Below are positions 1 to 7,404 of a stretch of DNA of 13,137 nt, one piece after another. The notes beneath the pieces are model-generated. The model was not told the origin of the DNA. It did no database searches and saw nothing but the letters and a program-made list of their open reading frames with translations. The translations under genes were made by a program, and so were the position numbers. Source of the stretch: an uncultured Clostridium sp. GTDB lineage: Bacteria; Bacillota; Clostridia; TANB77; CAG-508. Each line of letters opens with the position of its first letter. Positions within the stretch are counted from its first letter, which is position 1. The stretch spans positions 1 to 13,137 of the forward strand of contig CAMMMI010000047.1 of assembly GCA_946497905.1 (NCBI GenBank), in the 5' to 3' direction.

Positions 1-3
1 TAG

Positions 4-46
4 GCATTTTGTTAAGAATGCTTTCCTGCCCTCATTTCCAATGAGG
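4..46 (-). repeat. Structured motif, copy 1 (shares an 11-mer with copy 2 near 8967)
   Basis: Read on the minus strand, this stretch has a hairpin with a 7-bp stem (CCTCATT at 30-36 against AATGAGG at 40-46), then GGCAGGAAAGC (20-30), then a small hairpin GCATT/AATGC (4-8 and 17-21). The same GGCAGGAAAGC, also between an ACCT...AGG hairpin and a second hairpin beginning with GC, occurs at 8967-8977. An unusually GC-rich 11-mer repeated with matching surroundings in such AT-rich DNA suggests a shared RNA or DNA element. I do not recognise its family. Confidence 0.4.
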
Positions 47-100
47 TATTTTGCTATTAAAATGTACTTATGTCTACCTAATTAAATATACTTATCCTTA

Positions 101-217
101 AATCCTCTTAGTTGAAAAATAATGTGCTTTTAAAAATAAGTCAAGGTTGTGCGATAGCACATTCATTTCAACCTTGACTTGATTTTATAAAGCACATTAG
201 AATTTTTGTAGAGGATT
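101..217. repeat. 117-bp imperfect palindromic element (MITE-like or structured RNA)
   Basis: Nested complementary arms run inward from both ends: AATCCTCT (101-108) with AGAGGATT (210-217); AATGTGCTTT (121-130) with AAAGCACATT (189-198), a perfect 10 bp; and AAGTCAAGGTTG (138-149) with CAACCTTGACTT (169-180), a perfect 12 bp. The apex holds a mini hairpin GTGC-GATA-GCAC (149-160). GCACATT also occurs at 157-163, so AATGTGC at 121-127 could pair with either copy, giving two exclusive folds. There is no ORF inside. It lies just downstream of the DUF4238 gene. It could be a small palindromic mobile element, an untranslated RNA, or an elaborate terminator. Confidence 0.6.
131..180 (-). terminator. 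Rho-independent terminator of the AlbA_2-DUF4238 operon
   Basis: Read leftwards from the DUF4238 stop, a perfect 12-bp stem (169-180 with 138-149) is followed by ATTTTT (131-137 on the opposite strand). It forms the core of the 117-bp palindrome, so it may be a terminator carried by that element. Confidence 0.5.
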
Positions 218-239
218 ATTACTTTCAACATTATGTTTT

Positions 240-1298
240 TTACTTAACATTTCTTATTTCTTCAGTTTTATCTATTTTTTTATATTCTTCTATTAATCTT
301 TCAGCCGTAGGTCTTAATGGACCGGCAGCATGTATTGGTAATGACAATTTCATAAATTCCTTTCTAACCTTAAAATAAGGCATTTTAACTTCTATATGTG
401 AACCTTTTGTTTGAAATGGAATTACCCATTCTTTATCATTCCCTAATTTGTAAGCCTCCATTTTCTTAACTTTTTGCTTATTTTTAGTTAATCTCTGTAT
501 TTCTCTTTCACTGTAATTGTTACTAAAAAATATCAATTCATCTGAATTATCTAAAAATAATTTGTTTAGTTCATAAATTAAATTTTCATTGTTTAAGTGT
601 ATTATCCCTTTCTCATTACATTTTATATTATATGGTATTGGATCCATTAAACATAAACATATTTTATTTGATATAGGTAAAAAAGATTGAAATCCCATTT
701 GTGCATATCCATATCCTCGCATATAATTTCTCTTTTTAAATAATAAGTTATATTTAACGACAGGATAATCTGAAGTAATAAAATCTAATGAAGAATTATT
801 CTTTATTATAAACAATACTAAATCTTGCATACAAGTACATACTATATTAGGCATCACTTGCAAACTTATTAAATTGGGAATATTATATTTTACCTTTGGG
901 ATCTCCTTCAAATTCATATCTTTAAACTTTTTATCATTTTTAAATATAAATTCACTTAATTTATTTAATAAAGATGTTTGGTAATCTGCAACCTGTGCTG
1001 TTCTTGCTTCACTTAAATATATAAAAATTAGTAAATTCGTGTATTCTTCAATATCATTAGGAATTTTTTCATTTAGAATTATGTCTTTTATAATTTTTGA
1101 CCAAATACCTTCTAATTGCATAAACCAATCTTCTATTTTACCATCTTCACCATATAAATAGTTTCTTCCTCCTACTTCTTTAATAGAAGCATTCTCTACA
1201 AATTTTCTTTTATCTAATAAAAACATCCCAATTCCTTTTTTATTAGTTGAAAAATTTTTTAAATAAAACTGTGGCACAAAATGATTAAATTCTTTCAT
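240..1298 (-). CDS. DUF4238 domain-containing protein
   Basis: The 352-residue protein opens with the DUF4238 hallmark HFVPQFYLKNFS (residues 6-17: a His, then VPQFYL and NFS) and carries the second family block FITSDYPV at about 173-180, followed by FLPISNKICLCL at about 206-217. There is no signal peptide or membrane span. The family is widespread and its biochemical activity is not established as far as I know; the conserved His, Gln and Asp positions could suggest an enzyme, but that is inference. The start codon lies inside the end of the upstream AlbA_2 gene (14-nt overlap, 1285-1298) and has only a weak purine-rich RBS, so translation is probably coupled. The two products may work together. 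Family assignment is firm; function is unknown. Confidence 0.85.
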   Translation of the reverse strand: MKEFNHFVPQFYLKNFSTNKKGIGMFLLDKRKFVENASIKEVGGRNYLYGEDGKIEDWFMQLEGIWSKIIKDIILNEKIPNDIEEYTNLLIFIYLSEARTAQVADYQTSLLNKLSEFIFKNDKKFKDMNLKEIPKVKYNIPNLISLQVMPNIVCTCMQDLVLFIIKNNSSLDFITSDYPVVKYNLLFKKRNYMRGYGYAQMGFQSFLPISNKICLCLMDPIPYNIKCNEKGIIHLNNENLIYELNKLFLDNSDELIFFSNNYSEREIQRLTKNKQKVKKMEAYKLGNDKEWVIPFQTKGSHIEVKMPYFKVRKEFMKLSLPIHAAGPLRPTAERLIEEYKKIDKTEEIRNVK

Positions 1299-2802
1299 TA
1301 TTATTATCTTTCTTTATATATTTTTGATTTTTATGATTTGGTTTTTCTGGTATTGTCATTTGTAATAATCCTTTTTCTAGCAGTGGTTTTAAATATAGGA
1401 CTGTAAAGTTTCTTGTATGTTTATATTCCATAAACTCCATTATTTCTTTTTTGCTATGTGGTTCTTTACAAAATTTCAATATTTTTATTTCTTGTTCATT
1501 TAACTTAGTCGGTTCTTGGTCGGTTCTTGGTCGGTCGTTTATCTCATTTTCAAATCCATCATGCATAAATATTGTTGTAATAAAATAATCTCTTGATTCA
1601 TTTGTTTCAAATTCTGGTTCTTTTGATCCATTATTTTTTAATGCTCTTTTTATTTTAGGAATACCTGTATTTCTACCTTCTGTCAATTTTAACTCTTTTA
1701 AAAATTCACCAATTCTACGATTTCTGTATTTTCTTGCTATCATATTTTTATCTTCAATTGACTTTTCACTAATTGAACGGTCTGGTCCTGGATAACTTAC
1801 AATATGAATTCTGTCTTCCATTATCCTTACTTCTACTGGTTCTCTTACATCATATCCTCTATGATAGACTGCATTTACTAATGCTTCTTCAATTGCTTGA
1901 TATGGATAATTAAAAAATCTTATTGCCTCTGCTTGTCCATCTACTTTTAATATTTTTTCGGTAATAACAGTATTTTTGATATATGTTAAAGCACTCTTTA
2001 TCATACTATCAATTGGTCCTTTAAATATTTGTTCTGTCATATCATCGCCTTCTGGACCGTTTCTTAAATCTACTACTTCTATTTGCGAATATGGAAAGAA
2101 TTTTTGTGGATCATCATTAAAAAACATTAATCCTACATTCAAAGGTTTCATATATTCTGGTGTTCCATCTACAATTCTCATGCTCTTACATAAATCTATA
2201 AAATCCATTGTCTCAGATTCTTTTAGTAAATCACTTTTTATTTCGTATAAGTAATTTTGAATTAATGGTAACTTTAAGTCTCTAATTTCTGCTTCGTGAT
2301 TCATTCTATCATCAAAAGGTATTGTTCTTGCCATATCATATAATTCTTTTTGTTCTGTTTCTGTGGCTTTTACTGTGCTTGACATTTTTCTTATATAATA
2401 GGAATATCCTTTTGAAAAGTCTTTATCTAATGTAGTTGGACATTTATATGGTCTTGTTTGTCCTCCAAAACACCATACCACTAATATATTTTTATCTTTA
2501 TATTTTGCTACATCTACGATTGGCGTATATGATGGTTGAATTAATTTACATTTTGCTAATAAATCTTTTTGAATTTTATCTATTTCAGATAACTCAAGCC
2601 CTGTTATTGGCATTTTTGGTCTACCATTTTCTTCTTCAACACCTATTAAAATATATCCTCCACCCCAGTTATCTATATCATTTGCAAAGGCACAAATTGT
2701 ATGTAATATTGGTTCTGGATTCCAACTTTTCTTTAATTCTAATCTTGCATTTTCTACAATATTTTCATTTAATATATTTTCTATACTTGTAGGTAATCTC
2801 AT
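1285..2802 (-). CDS. AlbA_2/Schlafen-type putative DNA-binding protein with HATPase-like and winged-helix regions
   Basis: This 505-residue protein has the usual three-part build of RecG-like/AlbA_2 proteins. The AlbA_2 (Schlafen-type) domain spans about 15-155, with the E-x-KKSW strand near 21-27 and the AxxNDxxNWGGGYILIGV block at about 38-55. A GHKL/HATPase-like part spans about 300-385, with EEALVNAVYHR (305-315), SYPGP (336-340) and GRNTGIP (376-382). A C-terminal winged-helix-like region spans about 435-495. These proteins are generally regarded as nucleic-acid-binding regulators; some sit next to defence genes. A spacer near 420-435 is encoded by an 11-bp tandem repeat. RBS AGAGGG lies upstream of the ATG, and a promoter lies at 2845-2872. 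It is first in a coupled operon with the DUF4238 gene. Domain calls are confident; the biological role is not known. Confidence 0.85.
   Translation of the reverse strand: MRLPTSIENILNENIVENARLELKKSWNPEPILHTICAFANDIDNWGGGYILIGVEEENGRPKMPITGLELSEIDKIQKDLLAKCKLIQPSYTPIVDVAKYKDKNILVVWCFGGQTRPYKCPTTLDKDFSKGYSYYIRKMSSTVKATETEQKELYDMARTIPFDDRMNHEAEIRDLKLPLIQNYLYEIKSDLLKESETMDFIDLCKSMRIVDGTPEYMKPLNVGLMFFNDDPQKFFPYSQIEVVDLRNGPEGDDMTEQIFKGPIDSMIKSALTYIKNTVITEKILKVDGQAEAIRFFNYPYQAIEEALVNAVYHRGYDVREPVEVRIMEDRIHIVSYPGPDRSISEKSIEDKNMIARKYRNRRIGEFLKELKLTEGRNTGIPKIKRALKNNGSKEPEFETNESRDYFITTIFMHDGFENEINDRPRTDQEPTKLNEQEIKILKFCKEPHSKKEIMEFMEYKHTRNFTVLYLKPLLEKGLLQMTIPEKPNHKNQKYIKKDNNNERI
1509..1537. repeat. 11-bp tandem repeat inside the AlbA_2 gene
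   Basis: TCGGTTCTTGG occurs twice in tandem (1509-1519, 1520-1530), followed by TCGGTCG. It encodes the RPRTDQEP linker before the C-terminal winged helix. Because 11 is not a multiple of three, gain or loss of one unit would frameshift the last domain. Confidence 0.7.
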
Positions 2803-2844
2803 CCAAATTCCCTCTTTCTATTCTTACTTAATTGCTCTTATTCT

Positions 2845-2872
2845 ATCATAGAAAAGTTAAAAAATAAAGCAA
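2845..2872 (-). promoter_or_regulatory. Predicted sigma-A promoter of the AlbA_2-DUF4238 operon
   Basis: On the minus strand TTGCTT (2867-2872) is followed after 16 bp by TATGAT (2845-2850), about 45 nt upstream of the AlbA_2 start codon. Both hexamers are close to consensus. Confidence 0.5.
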
Positions 2873-2918
2873 TTTTAAGCATTTCTAATATAAAACGTTC
2901 GTTTTTCGGACATTTATA

Positions 2919-2951
2919 AAGCAGTTATTTTTTCTTTTCAAATAACTGCTT
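2919..2951 (-). terminator. Hairpin terminator after the small membrane-protein gene
   Basis: A perfect 12-bp inverted repeat (AAGCAGTTATTT at 2919-2930, AAATAACTGCTT at 2940-2951) with a 9-nt loop starts 7 nt after the membrane-protein stop codon. The following T-tract is short (TTTAT), so termination may be partial. Confidence 0.5.
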
Positions 2952-2957
2952 ATAACA

Positions 2958-3221
2958 CTATTTTATATTCTTCTCCCAAACATTTCTTACTAATTTTAAA
3001 GAAATAATTGATAAAGTAAAACCTATCACTGGGACTAATGAGCTTAACCATACATTGGTGATTTTGTTTATTAAATTAGAATATATAACTACTACTATAT
3101 AAGTTAATATGCAAATACATATCCTTCTAGTCCAGCTTTTTTCCCATGCTTTATCTAATTCAACTTTTTTATTTCTATCTTTTATTTTAGCTATTTCATT
3201 TTCCAATTCTTTATTATCCAT
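2958..3221 (-). CDS. Small membrane protein, coiled coil plus two transmembrane helices
   Basis: I place the start at the ATG at 3221 (87 residues). GGAGG at 3232-3236 sits correctly in front of it, whereas the in-frame TTG at 3239 would have that Shine-Dalgarno inside its own codons. Residues about 2-28 are charged and helical (ELENEIAKIKDRNKKVELDKAW). Two hydrophobic spans follow, at about 32-52 (CICILTYIVVVIYSNL) and 58-78 (LSSLVPVIGFTLSIISL), and the C-terminus is basic and probably cytoplasmic. The WEKSWTRR...LTYIVVV...LVPVIGF pattern resembles a widespread family of small uncharacterised two-span proteins, from memory. The gene begins 4 nt after the stop of the HTH-array gene, and its RBS overlaps the last codons of that gene, so the two are co-translated. 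No function is known; a membrane anchor or sensor for the upstream protein is speculation. Confidence 0.75.
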   Translation of the reverse strand: MDNKELENEIAKIKDRNKKVELDKAWEKSWTRRICICILTYIVVVIYSNLINKITNVWLSSLVPVIGFTLSIISLKLVRNVWEKNIK

Positions 3222-3225
3222 ACAA

Positions 3226-4992
3226 TTAATTTCCTCCAACTATTTTATCTTTTTCTTCTATTTTTAGCATACTTTTATGTTTTACTATTTTACTAGATAT
3301 ATCAACTATCATTTGTTTTTCATCATCTGTAACTCCATTGTCTACTAATATATTTTCTCTTTCTTCTTGTCCTAAATAATACCATTTTCTAGTTATTCCA
3401 TTTAAAAGTTTTCTTCTTTTCATCTGTGATTGTTCTTCTCCAAGTACTATTCCTTTTTCAAATTTACTGTATAAATCCAAGAAAATTGTTTCTATTTCAT
3501 CTGGTTGTACTTCATAGATTTGTAATAATTCTGGTACTTCTTCGGCTGAAAAAACATTTTCTCTAATTGCTTCTGCAATTTCAAATAATAAAAGCTTTCT
3601 TTCTAAATCTTGGATTTCTCTCTGACTTTTAGTAATACACTCTTCTTCTGTTTCATCTATATAAAATGTCTTTTTAAATTCTTCGTATTCATCTGACATA
3701 TTTCCATCAGTTAATACTCCATATACTTCTTGCATCCAATCTGCATCTAACTTTCCATCTTTTGAATTTCTTCTTATTATATATTTTTCAATCGCTTCAC
3801 TCATTGATATTTGTTCTTTTCGCATATAATCTACAACTCTTTGTATATCTATACTGTTACTTGTCATTAAATGTCTTAGTAGTAAACCATATTTTTCAAA
3901 TATCCAATTACTTGGCGTATTTGATCCATTTTCTCTATATTCTTGAACCGCTTCTTCTATTGTTTTTCCATAAGTATTAATAGCTCTATAAATAAAAGCA
4001 TAATTCAACCCATTTTCCACACAATATTCTAATAATGTTTGTCCATTTGATAATATGGTATATTCTTGTTTTAATTTCATCCTTTTACTACTATTTTGAT
4101 TCTGTGTCTTGATTTCTTCAATAGACATACCACTATTTAAGCAATTGATTAATTCTGAATACTTTATGCCTAGAATAATAGATAAATCATATAAGTTTAC
4201 ATTTCCACCTTTTATTTTTACTTGCCTACTCTTCTCCCTTTGAATTTTTGCCATAAATACTGCTTTATCTATATTACCATATTTTTTTAAATATCTTGTT
4301 AATGTTGTTTCTGCTACATCTTCTTCTCTAGCAATTGCTTTTAAAAATTTATGTTCTCCCTTATACTCTAATTTAGAGTCTTCAACTTCTTGCTTGGTTT
4401 CATTATACAATTCTATTGCTCTTTCAATATCTCCAGTCTTTTCGTAATATTTCTTCAATGTTCCTTTGCTAATTCCTAATTCTCTTGCAATAGAAGTTAT
4501 TGTTCTTTTTTCTCCTTTATATGTAACTTTAGCATCTTCTGCATTTTTCTTTTTTTCTAAACAAGTCTTAACTGCATCATATATATTTCCTGTATTATTA
4601 TAATATCTTTCTAAAGTGTCCCTTTTTAATCCTTCTCTTTTTGCAATTGCATCTAATGTTAATTGTTCTCCATAATATTCAATTTTTGACTCATTGCATT
4701 TCTCAATAGCCTTATGTATATCTCCTGTTTGTTTATAATACTTTTTTAAAGTCTTGGCATCTTTTATTCCTACTTTTTTAGCAATAGTTTGTATCGCTAA
4801 TTTTTCACCATTATAATCAATTAATGATGCTTGTTTATCTTCTATTATTTTTTTGCATATCTTTTCAGCTTCATATATATTTCCTGTGCTCATATAATGC
4901 TTATTTAATGTTTCTCTTGAGATTCCTATTCTTTTTGCTATAGCCAACAAAGATAATTGTTCTCCATAAAACTCTACTTTTTCTCCTAACAT
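3226..4992 (-). CDS. Unrecognised protein with at least five tandem helix-turn-helix modules
   Basis: From the ATG at 4992 the protein has 588 residues; a TTG at 5007 is possible, but GGAAGTGAG precedes the ATG and the predicted transcript start leaves a better leader for it. The N-terminal 60% is a modular array. Units start near residues 7, 57, 103, 155 and 207, with two degenerate ones near 259 and 312. Each reads roughly Y-x-GE-x-x-(S/T)-x-x-x-IA-(K/R)-x-x-G-(I/L)-(S/K)-x-x-TL-x-(K/R)-YY-x-x-TG-(N/D)-I-x-x-A-(I/V). The IA..GIS..TL core is a classic helix-turn-helix, and the tail recalls the 'W-S-x-E-E-A' tail of modular HTH units in phage HNH/NUMOD-like proteins. The C-terminal ~200 residues are acidic and helical with no motif I know. 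It has no catalytic signature. It is first in an operon with the membrane protein and lies next to a recombinase. Multivalent DNA binding is inferred. Confidence 0.75.
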   Translation of the reverse strand: MLGEKVEFYGEQLSLLAIAKRIGISRETLNKHYMSTGNIYEAEKICKKIIEDKQASLIDYNGEKLAIQTIAKKVGIKDAKTLKKYYKQTGDIHKAIEKCNESKIEYYGEQLTLDAIAKREGLKRDTLERYYNNTGNIYDAVKTCLEKKKNAEDAKVTYKGEKRTITSIARELGISKGTLKKYYEKTGDIERAIELYNETKQEVEDSKLEYKGEHKFLKAIAREEDVAETTLTRYLKKYGNIDKAVFMAKIQREKSRQVKIKGGNVNLYDLSIILGIKYSELINCLNSGMSIEEIKTQNQNSSKRMKLKQEYTILSNGQTLLEYCVENGLNYAFIYRAINTYGKTIEEAVQEYRENGSNTPSNWIFEKYGLLLRHLMTSNSIDIQRVVDYMRKEQISMSEAIEKYIIRRNSKDGKLDADWMQEVYGVLTDGNMSDEYEEFKKTFYIDETEEECITKSQREIQDLERKLLLFEIAEAIRENVFSAEEVPELLQIYEVQPDEIETIFLDLYSKFEKGIVLGEEQSQMKRRKLLNGITRKWYYLGQEERENILVDNGVTDDEKQMIVDISSKIVKHKSMLKIEEKDKIVGGN

Positions 4993-5031
4993 TATTCTCA
5001 CTTCCAAACTTCTATTCTCACTTCTATTTCT

Positions 5032-5040
5032 ATTTTACCA
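5032..5040 (-). promoter_or_regulatory. Extended -10 promoter candidate for the HTH-array operon
   Basis: TGGTAAAAT on the minus strand matches an extended -10 (TGn plus TAAAAT). No good -35 is seen. Transcription would begin near 5025, about 33 nt before the ATG at 4992 and after the recombinase terminator. Confidence 0.4.
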
Positions 5041-5057
5041 TATTCTGAAAAAATAAT

Positions 5058-5094
5058 AAAGTATTAGTAATTTTTGTTTTGTTACTAATACTTT
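5058..5094 (-). terminator. Terminator of the recombinase operon
   Basis: A perfect 13-bp inverted repeat (5058-5070 with 5082-5094; arm AAAGTATTAGTAA) has an 11-nt loop. On the minus strand it is followed by TTATTATTTTTT. The plus-strand side is also T-rich, so it could work in both directions. Confidence 0.6.
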
Positions 5095-5157
5095 TATTAA
5101 GTTTTATCTCCAAACATTATTATTTTTTTTGACCAATGTTGACATTATTAACATTAA

Positions 5158-5607
5158 TCAATTTACTGCTTCGCATACCATGTCAACTTCTATCGTTACT
5201 TTAATTTTATGATTTTCTGTTCTTTTAACCTTATTTTTACCTTTTCTATCGAAACTAATAAAATCTTCAAAAGCAGTAAATTCAACTATTTCATCGTATC
5301 TTTCAGACATAGCACCGAGCAACACTCCACGTGGCTCACATCCAGTCTGTAGATAGTTTTCGCCACTCTCGTATGTTGACTGTTGATTTTTTTGATTTTG
5401 AACTACCGAGTTTTTCTCGGTTGTTGAATCTTCATATTTGATTTCGTTGCCACTTTTTAGGACAAAAGTTATTACTCTTGGATTTATATTTCCGTTCGCT
5501 TCTTTTTCTCCTATGATAACTTTTTCTATCATTAATTCAAAAACATCTTTATCAAATGTTTCCATTATTTCATCATCTTTAAATAGACTTTTAAACTTGT
5601 TTAATCC
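5158..5607 (-). pseudogene. C-terminal domain of the serine recombinase, separated by an in-frame TAA
   Basis: Directly after the recombinase stop (TAA, 5608-5610) the same frame stays open for 149 residues to a TGA at 5158. The translation runs on through KSLFKDDEI and then FDKDVFELMIEKVIIG and ITFVLKSGNEI. This is the usual C-terminal block of large serine recombinases (FD-x-x-V-F-x-x-x-(V/I)-EK-(V/I)-I-(V/I) followed by a strand F-x-x-K-(S/T)-G). The part from an ATG at 5565 (135 residues) could be translated separately, but no convincing RBS precedes it. Beyond KSGNEI there is a polar linker, then a strand-rich tail (VEFTAFEDFISFDRK...IKVTIEVDMV). The DNA at about 5300-5400 is clearly richer in G+C than its surroundings. 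I take this as part of one interrupted gene; independent expression is less likely. Confidence 0.8.
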
Positions 5608-7074
5608 TTAATTTAAACCAATTGAATCTTCTAATTCTAGTCGTAAATGTTCTTGCTCTTTTTCTATTTTGTTTATCTTGTTTTGTAGTTTAGCTTTTTT
5701 ATCTTTTAACGTTTCAAGTGTTATTGTTCCATTCAAGTTTAAATCAATTAACTTATCTATTTTCTCTTTTAAAGTTTGTTTTTCTTCTTCTAATTTTTTA
5801 ATAGAACTCTCATTACTTTCTTCTTGTATGATTTCTTCCATTTGTTTTAAGAATGTTTGGATTAGTTCTTTATTGTTATTACATAGCAATTTATAACTCT
5901 CTGTAAATGCTTCTTCTATTATACTTTCTTTCATAGCTTTACAATATGGACAATTTTCTTTTCCATGTTTTACAAATTCCATACAATGCCAAACTGTAAT
6001 GCTATTTTTAGTTCCAGAGTGCCAGTTTCTTCTTGTTAATAAACTACTGCAAAAGCCACAATATATTCTGCTACTAAAAGGATATTTTCTACTAAAGTTG
6101 CCCTTTCTTCTGCCAGAGCCTCGTACTCCTCCTCGTTTTTGTAGTATTTCTTGTGCTTGGTTAAACATTCTTTCTGAGATAATTGGCTCATGATGGTCTT
6201 GTATGTAATATTGATTTTCTTCTCCCATATTGACTACTCTTCTATGTGAGATTGGATCTGTTGTATATGTTTTTCCTTGTAAGACATCTCCTTTGTATTT
6301 TTCGTTTTTCAAGATACCTCTTATTGTCGAGTCATGCCATTGTTTCTTTCCTGTTGGTGTTTTATATTTCATAGCAGTTAGTTCTTTAGCAATTGTTGTA
6401 CAACCTACTCCTTGACAGTATCTTTCAAAGATATATTTTACTATTTCTGCTTCTTGATAATTTATTGATATTTTCTTTGTTTCCTTATCATATACATAAC
6501 CTAAACATCCATTATATCCAATTAGTTCTCCTCTTTTTTGTTTCATCTGTAATCCTAGTTTTACATGAGAAGATATATTTTCGCTTTCTTGTTGTGCCAT
6601 TGCACTTAGAACTGTTAGCATAATTTCTCCTGATATTTCTAAAGTATTTATTCTTTCTTCTTCAAAATAAATAGCTATTCCTTTTTCTTTTAATAATCTT
6701 ACATATTTTAAGGTATCTACTGTATTTCTTCCAAATCTTGATATTGATTTTGTAATTATCATATCAAATTTGTTTTCTGTTGCATCTTGCATCATTCTCA
6801 TAAAGTTATCTCTTTTATAGTCTAATGTTCCTGTTATTCCTTCATCTGCATAAATTCCAGAATAAATCCAGTCACTTCTTGATTTTATTTTTTCTTCATA
6901 ATACTTTAGCTGGGAATTGTAACTATTTATTTGTTCTTCTTTTTCTGTACTAACTCTTGCATAGGCACATACTCTTAAATTGCCTTTTATAACTTCTCCT
7001 GTTGTTCTATTAATTCTTCCTTTTTTCTTCTCTATTACTTGTATTTTCAAATTTAACCTCTCTTTCTCAAGCAT
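5608..7074 (-). CDS. Large serine recombinase (site-specific integrase/resolvase), truncated by a stop
   Basis: The product (488 residues from the ATG) catalyses site-specific DNA strand exchange through a 5'-phosphoserine link. The N-terminal resolvase domain (about 34-175) shows YARVST with catalytic Ser42 and Arg40, the block ITKSISRFGRNTVD (107-120) and QQESENISSHVK (161-172). The 'recombinase' domain (about 185-310) follows, then a zinc-ribbon-like segment with C339-x2-C342, C364 and C375-x2-C378. A coiled coil spans about 420-482, as used for synapsis control in large serine recombinases. The ATG at 7074 lacks a Shine-Dalgarno; a TTG at 7050, preceded by GAGAGG, would give a 480-residue protein starting at KIQVIEKK and is an equally good start. 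The gene ends in TAA, but its conserved C-terminal domain continues in the same frame, so activity is doubtful. It is co-transcribed with the small ORF at 7118-7303. Confidence 0.9.
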   Translation of the reverse strand: MLEKERLNLKIQVIEKKKGRINRTTGEVIKGNLRVCAYARVSTEKEEQINSYNSQLKYYEEKIKSRSDWIYSGIYADEGITGTLDYKRDNFMRMMQDATENKFDMIITKSISRFGRNTVDTLKYVRLLKEKGIAIYFEEERINTLEISGEIMLTVLSAMAQQESENISSHVKLGLQMKQKRGELIGYNGCLGYVYDKETKKISINYQEAEIVKYIFERYCQGVGCTTIAKELTAMKYKTPTGKKQWHDSTIRGILKNEKYKGDVLQGKTYTTDPISHRRVVNMGEENQYYIQDHHEPIISERMFNQAQEILQKRGGVRGSGRRKGNFSRKYPFSSRIYCGFCSSLLTRRNWHSGTKNSITVWHCMEFVKHGKENCPYCKAMKESIIEEAFTESYKLLCNNNKELIQTFLKQMEEIIQEESNESSIKKLEEEKQTLKEKIDKLIDLNLNGTITLETLKDKKAKLQNKINKIEKEQEHLRLELEDSIGLN

Positions 7075-7117
7075 AGAGAATCTTTATGTTTGTATTATAT
7101 ACTAAAACTTTATATTT

Positions 7118-7303
7118 TTAAATACCTATATGAGTTAAATTATATTCTTTTAGAATATTTTGTTTTAATTCTGAATATCTTTCTTCTTTAATTAGTCCTG
7201 CATTATATGTTTTGTTTAATATTGTTATTTTAATGCTACAATTAAAGAGATTTTCATCTAATTTTACATTTTTCGTATTATCAAACTTTACTTCGTACAA
7301 CAT
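7118..7303 (-). CDS. Small conserved-looking protein upstream of the recombinase (SHOCT-like C-terminus)
   Basis: A 61-residue soluble protein with a strong RBS (AAGGAGG) in front of its ATG. The second half, TYNAGLIKEERYSELKQNILKEY (about residues 32-54), matches the short helical pattern 'x-GLI-(T/K)-x-x-x-(Y/F)-x-x-(L/I)-K-x-x-(I/L)-x-x-x-Y' seen in SHOCT-type tails and in tiny ORFs that often precede serine recombinase genes. It lies 43 bp upstream of the recombinase, under the same promoter. A role as recombination directionality or accessory factor is possible by position, but nothing in the sequence proves it. Confidence 0.6.
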   Translation of the reverse strand: MLYEVKFDNTKNVKLDENLFNCSIKITILNKTYNAGLIKEERYSELKQNILKEYNLTHIGI

Positions 7304-7346
7304 AAAAATCCTCCTTGCTTGAATTAATTTTCAAAAAAAGGCAACA

Positions 7347-7377
7347 TAAAAAGCCAGCCTGCTAGCTAGACTGACTT
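7347..7377 (-). terminator. Leader hairpin/terminator ahead of the recombinase operon
   Basis: On the minus strand AAGTCAGTCT (7368-7377) pairs with AGGCTGGCTT (7351-7360) through 10 bp including two G-U pairs, then TTTTT. It ends the SDR transcript. Because the consensus promoter at 7405-7433 lies upstream of it, it also sits in the recombinase leader and could act as an attenuator. Confidence 0.55.
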
Positions 7378-7404
7378 CTTTGTCTTACATTTTTTGATAA
7401 TACG

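Noticed and set aside
1976..2792. Plus-strand reading frames across the AlbA_2 gene and other minus-strand genes
   Set aside because: They have hydrophobic, low-complexity translations typical of antisense AT-rich coding DNA, and no RBS or family motif.
2896..2912. LexA/SOS box near CGAACGTTTT
   Set aside because: The GAAC-N4-GTTC dyad of Gram-positive LexA boxes is not present; only one half-site is seen.
3221..3239. TTG start (3239) for the small membrane protein
   Set aside because: The GGAGG at 3232-3236 is correctly placed for the ATG at 3221 and would lie inside the gene if TTG were used.
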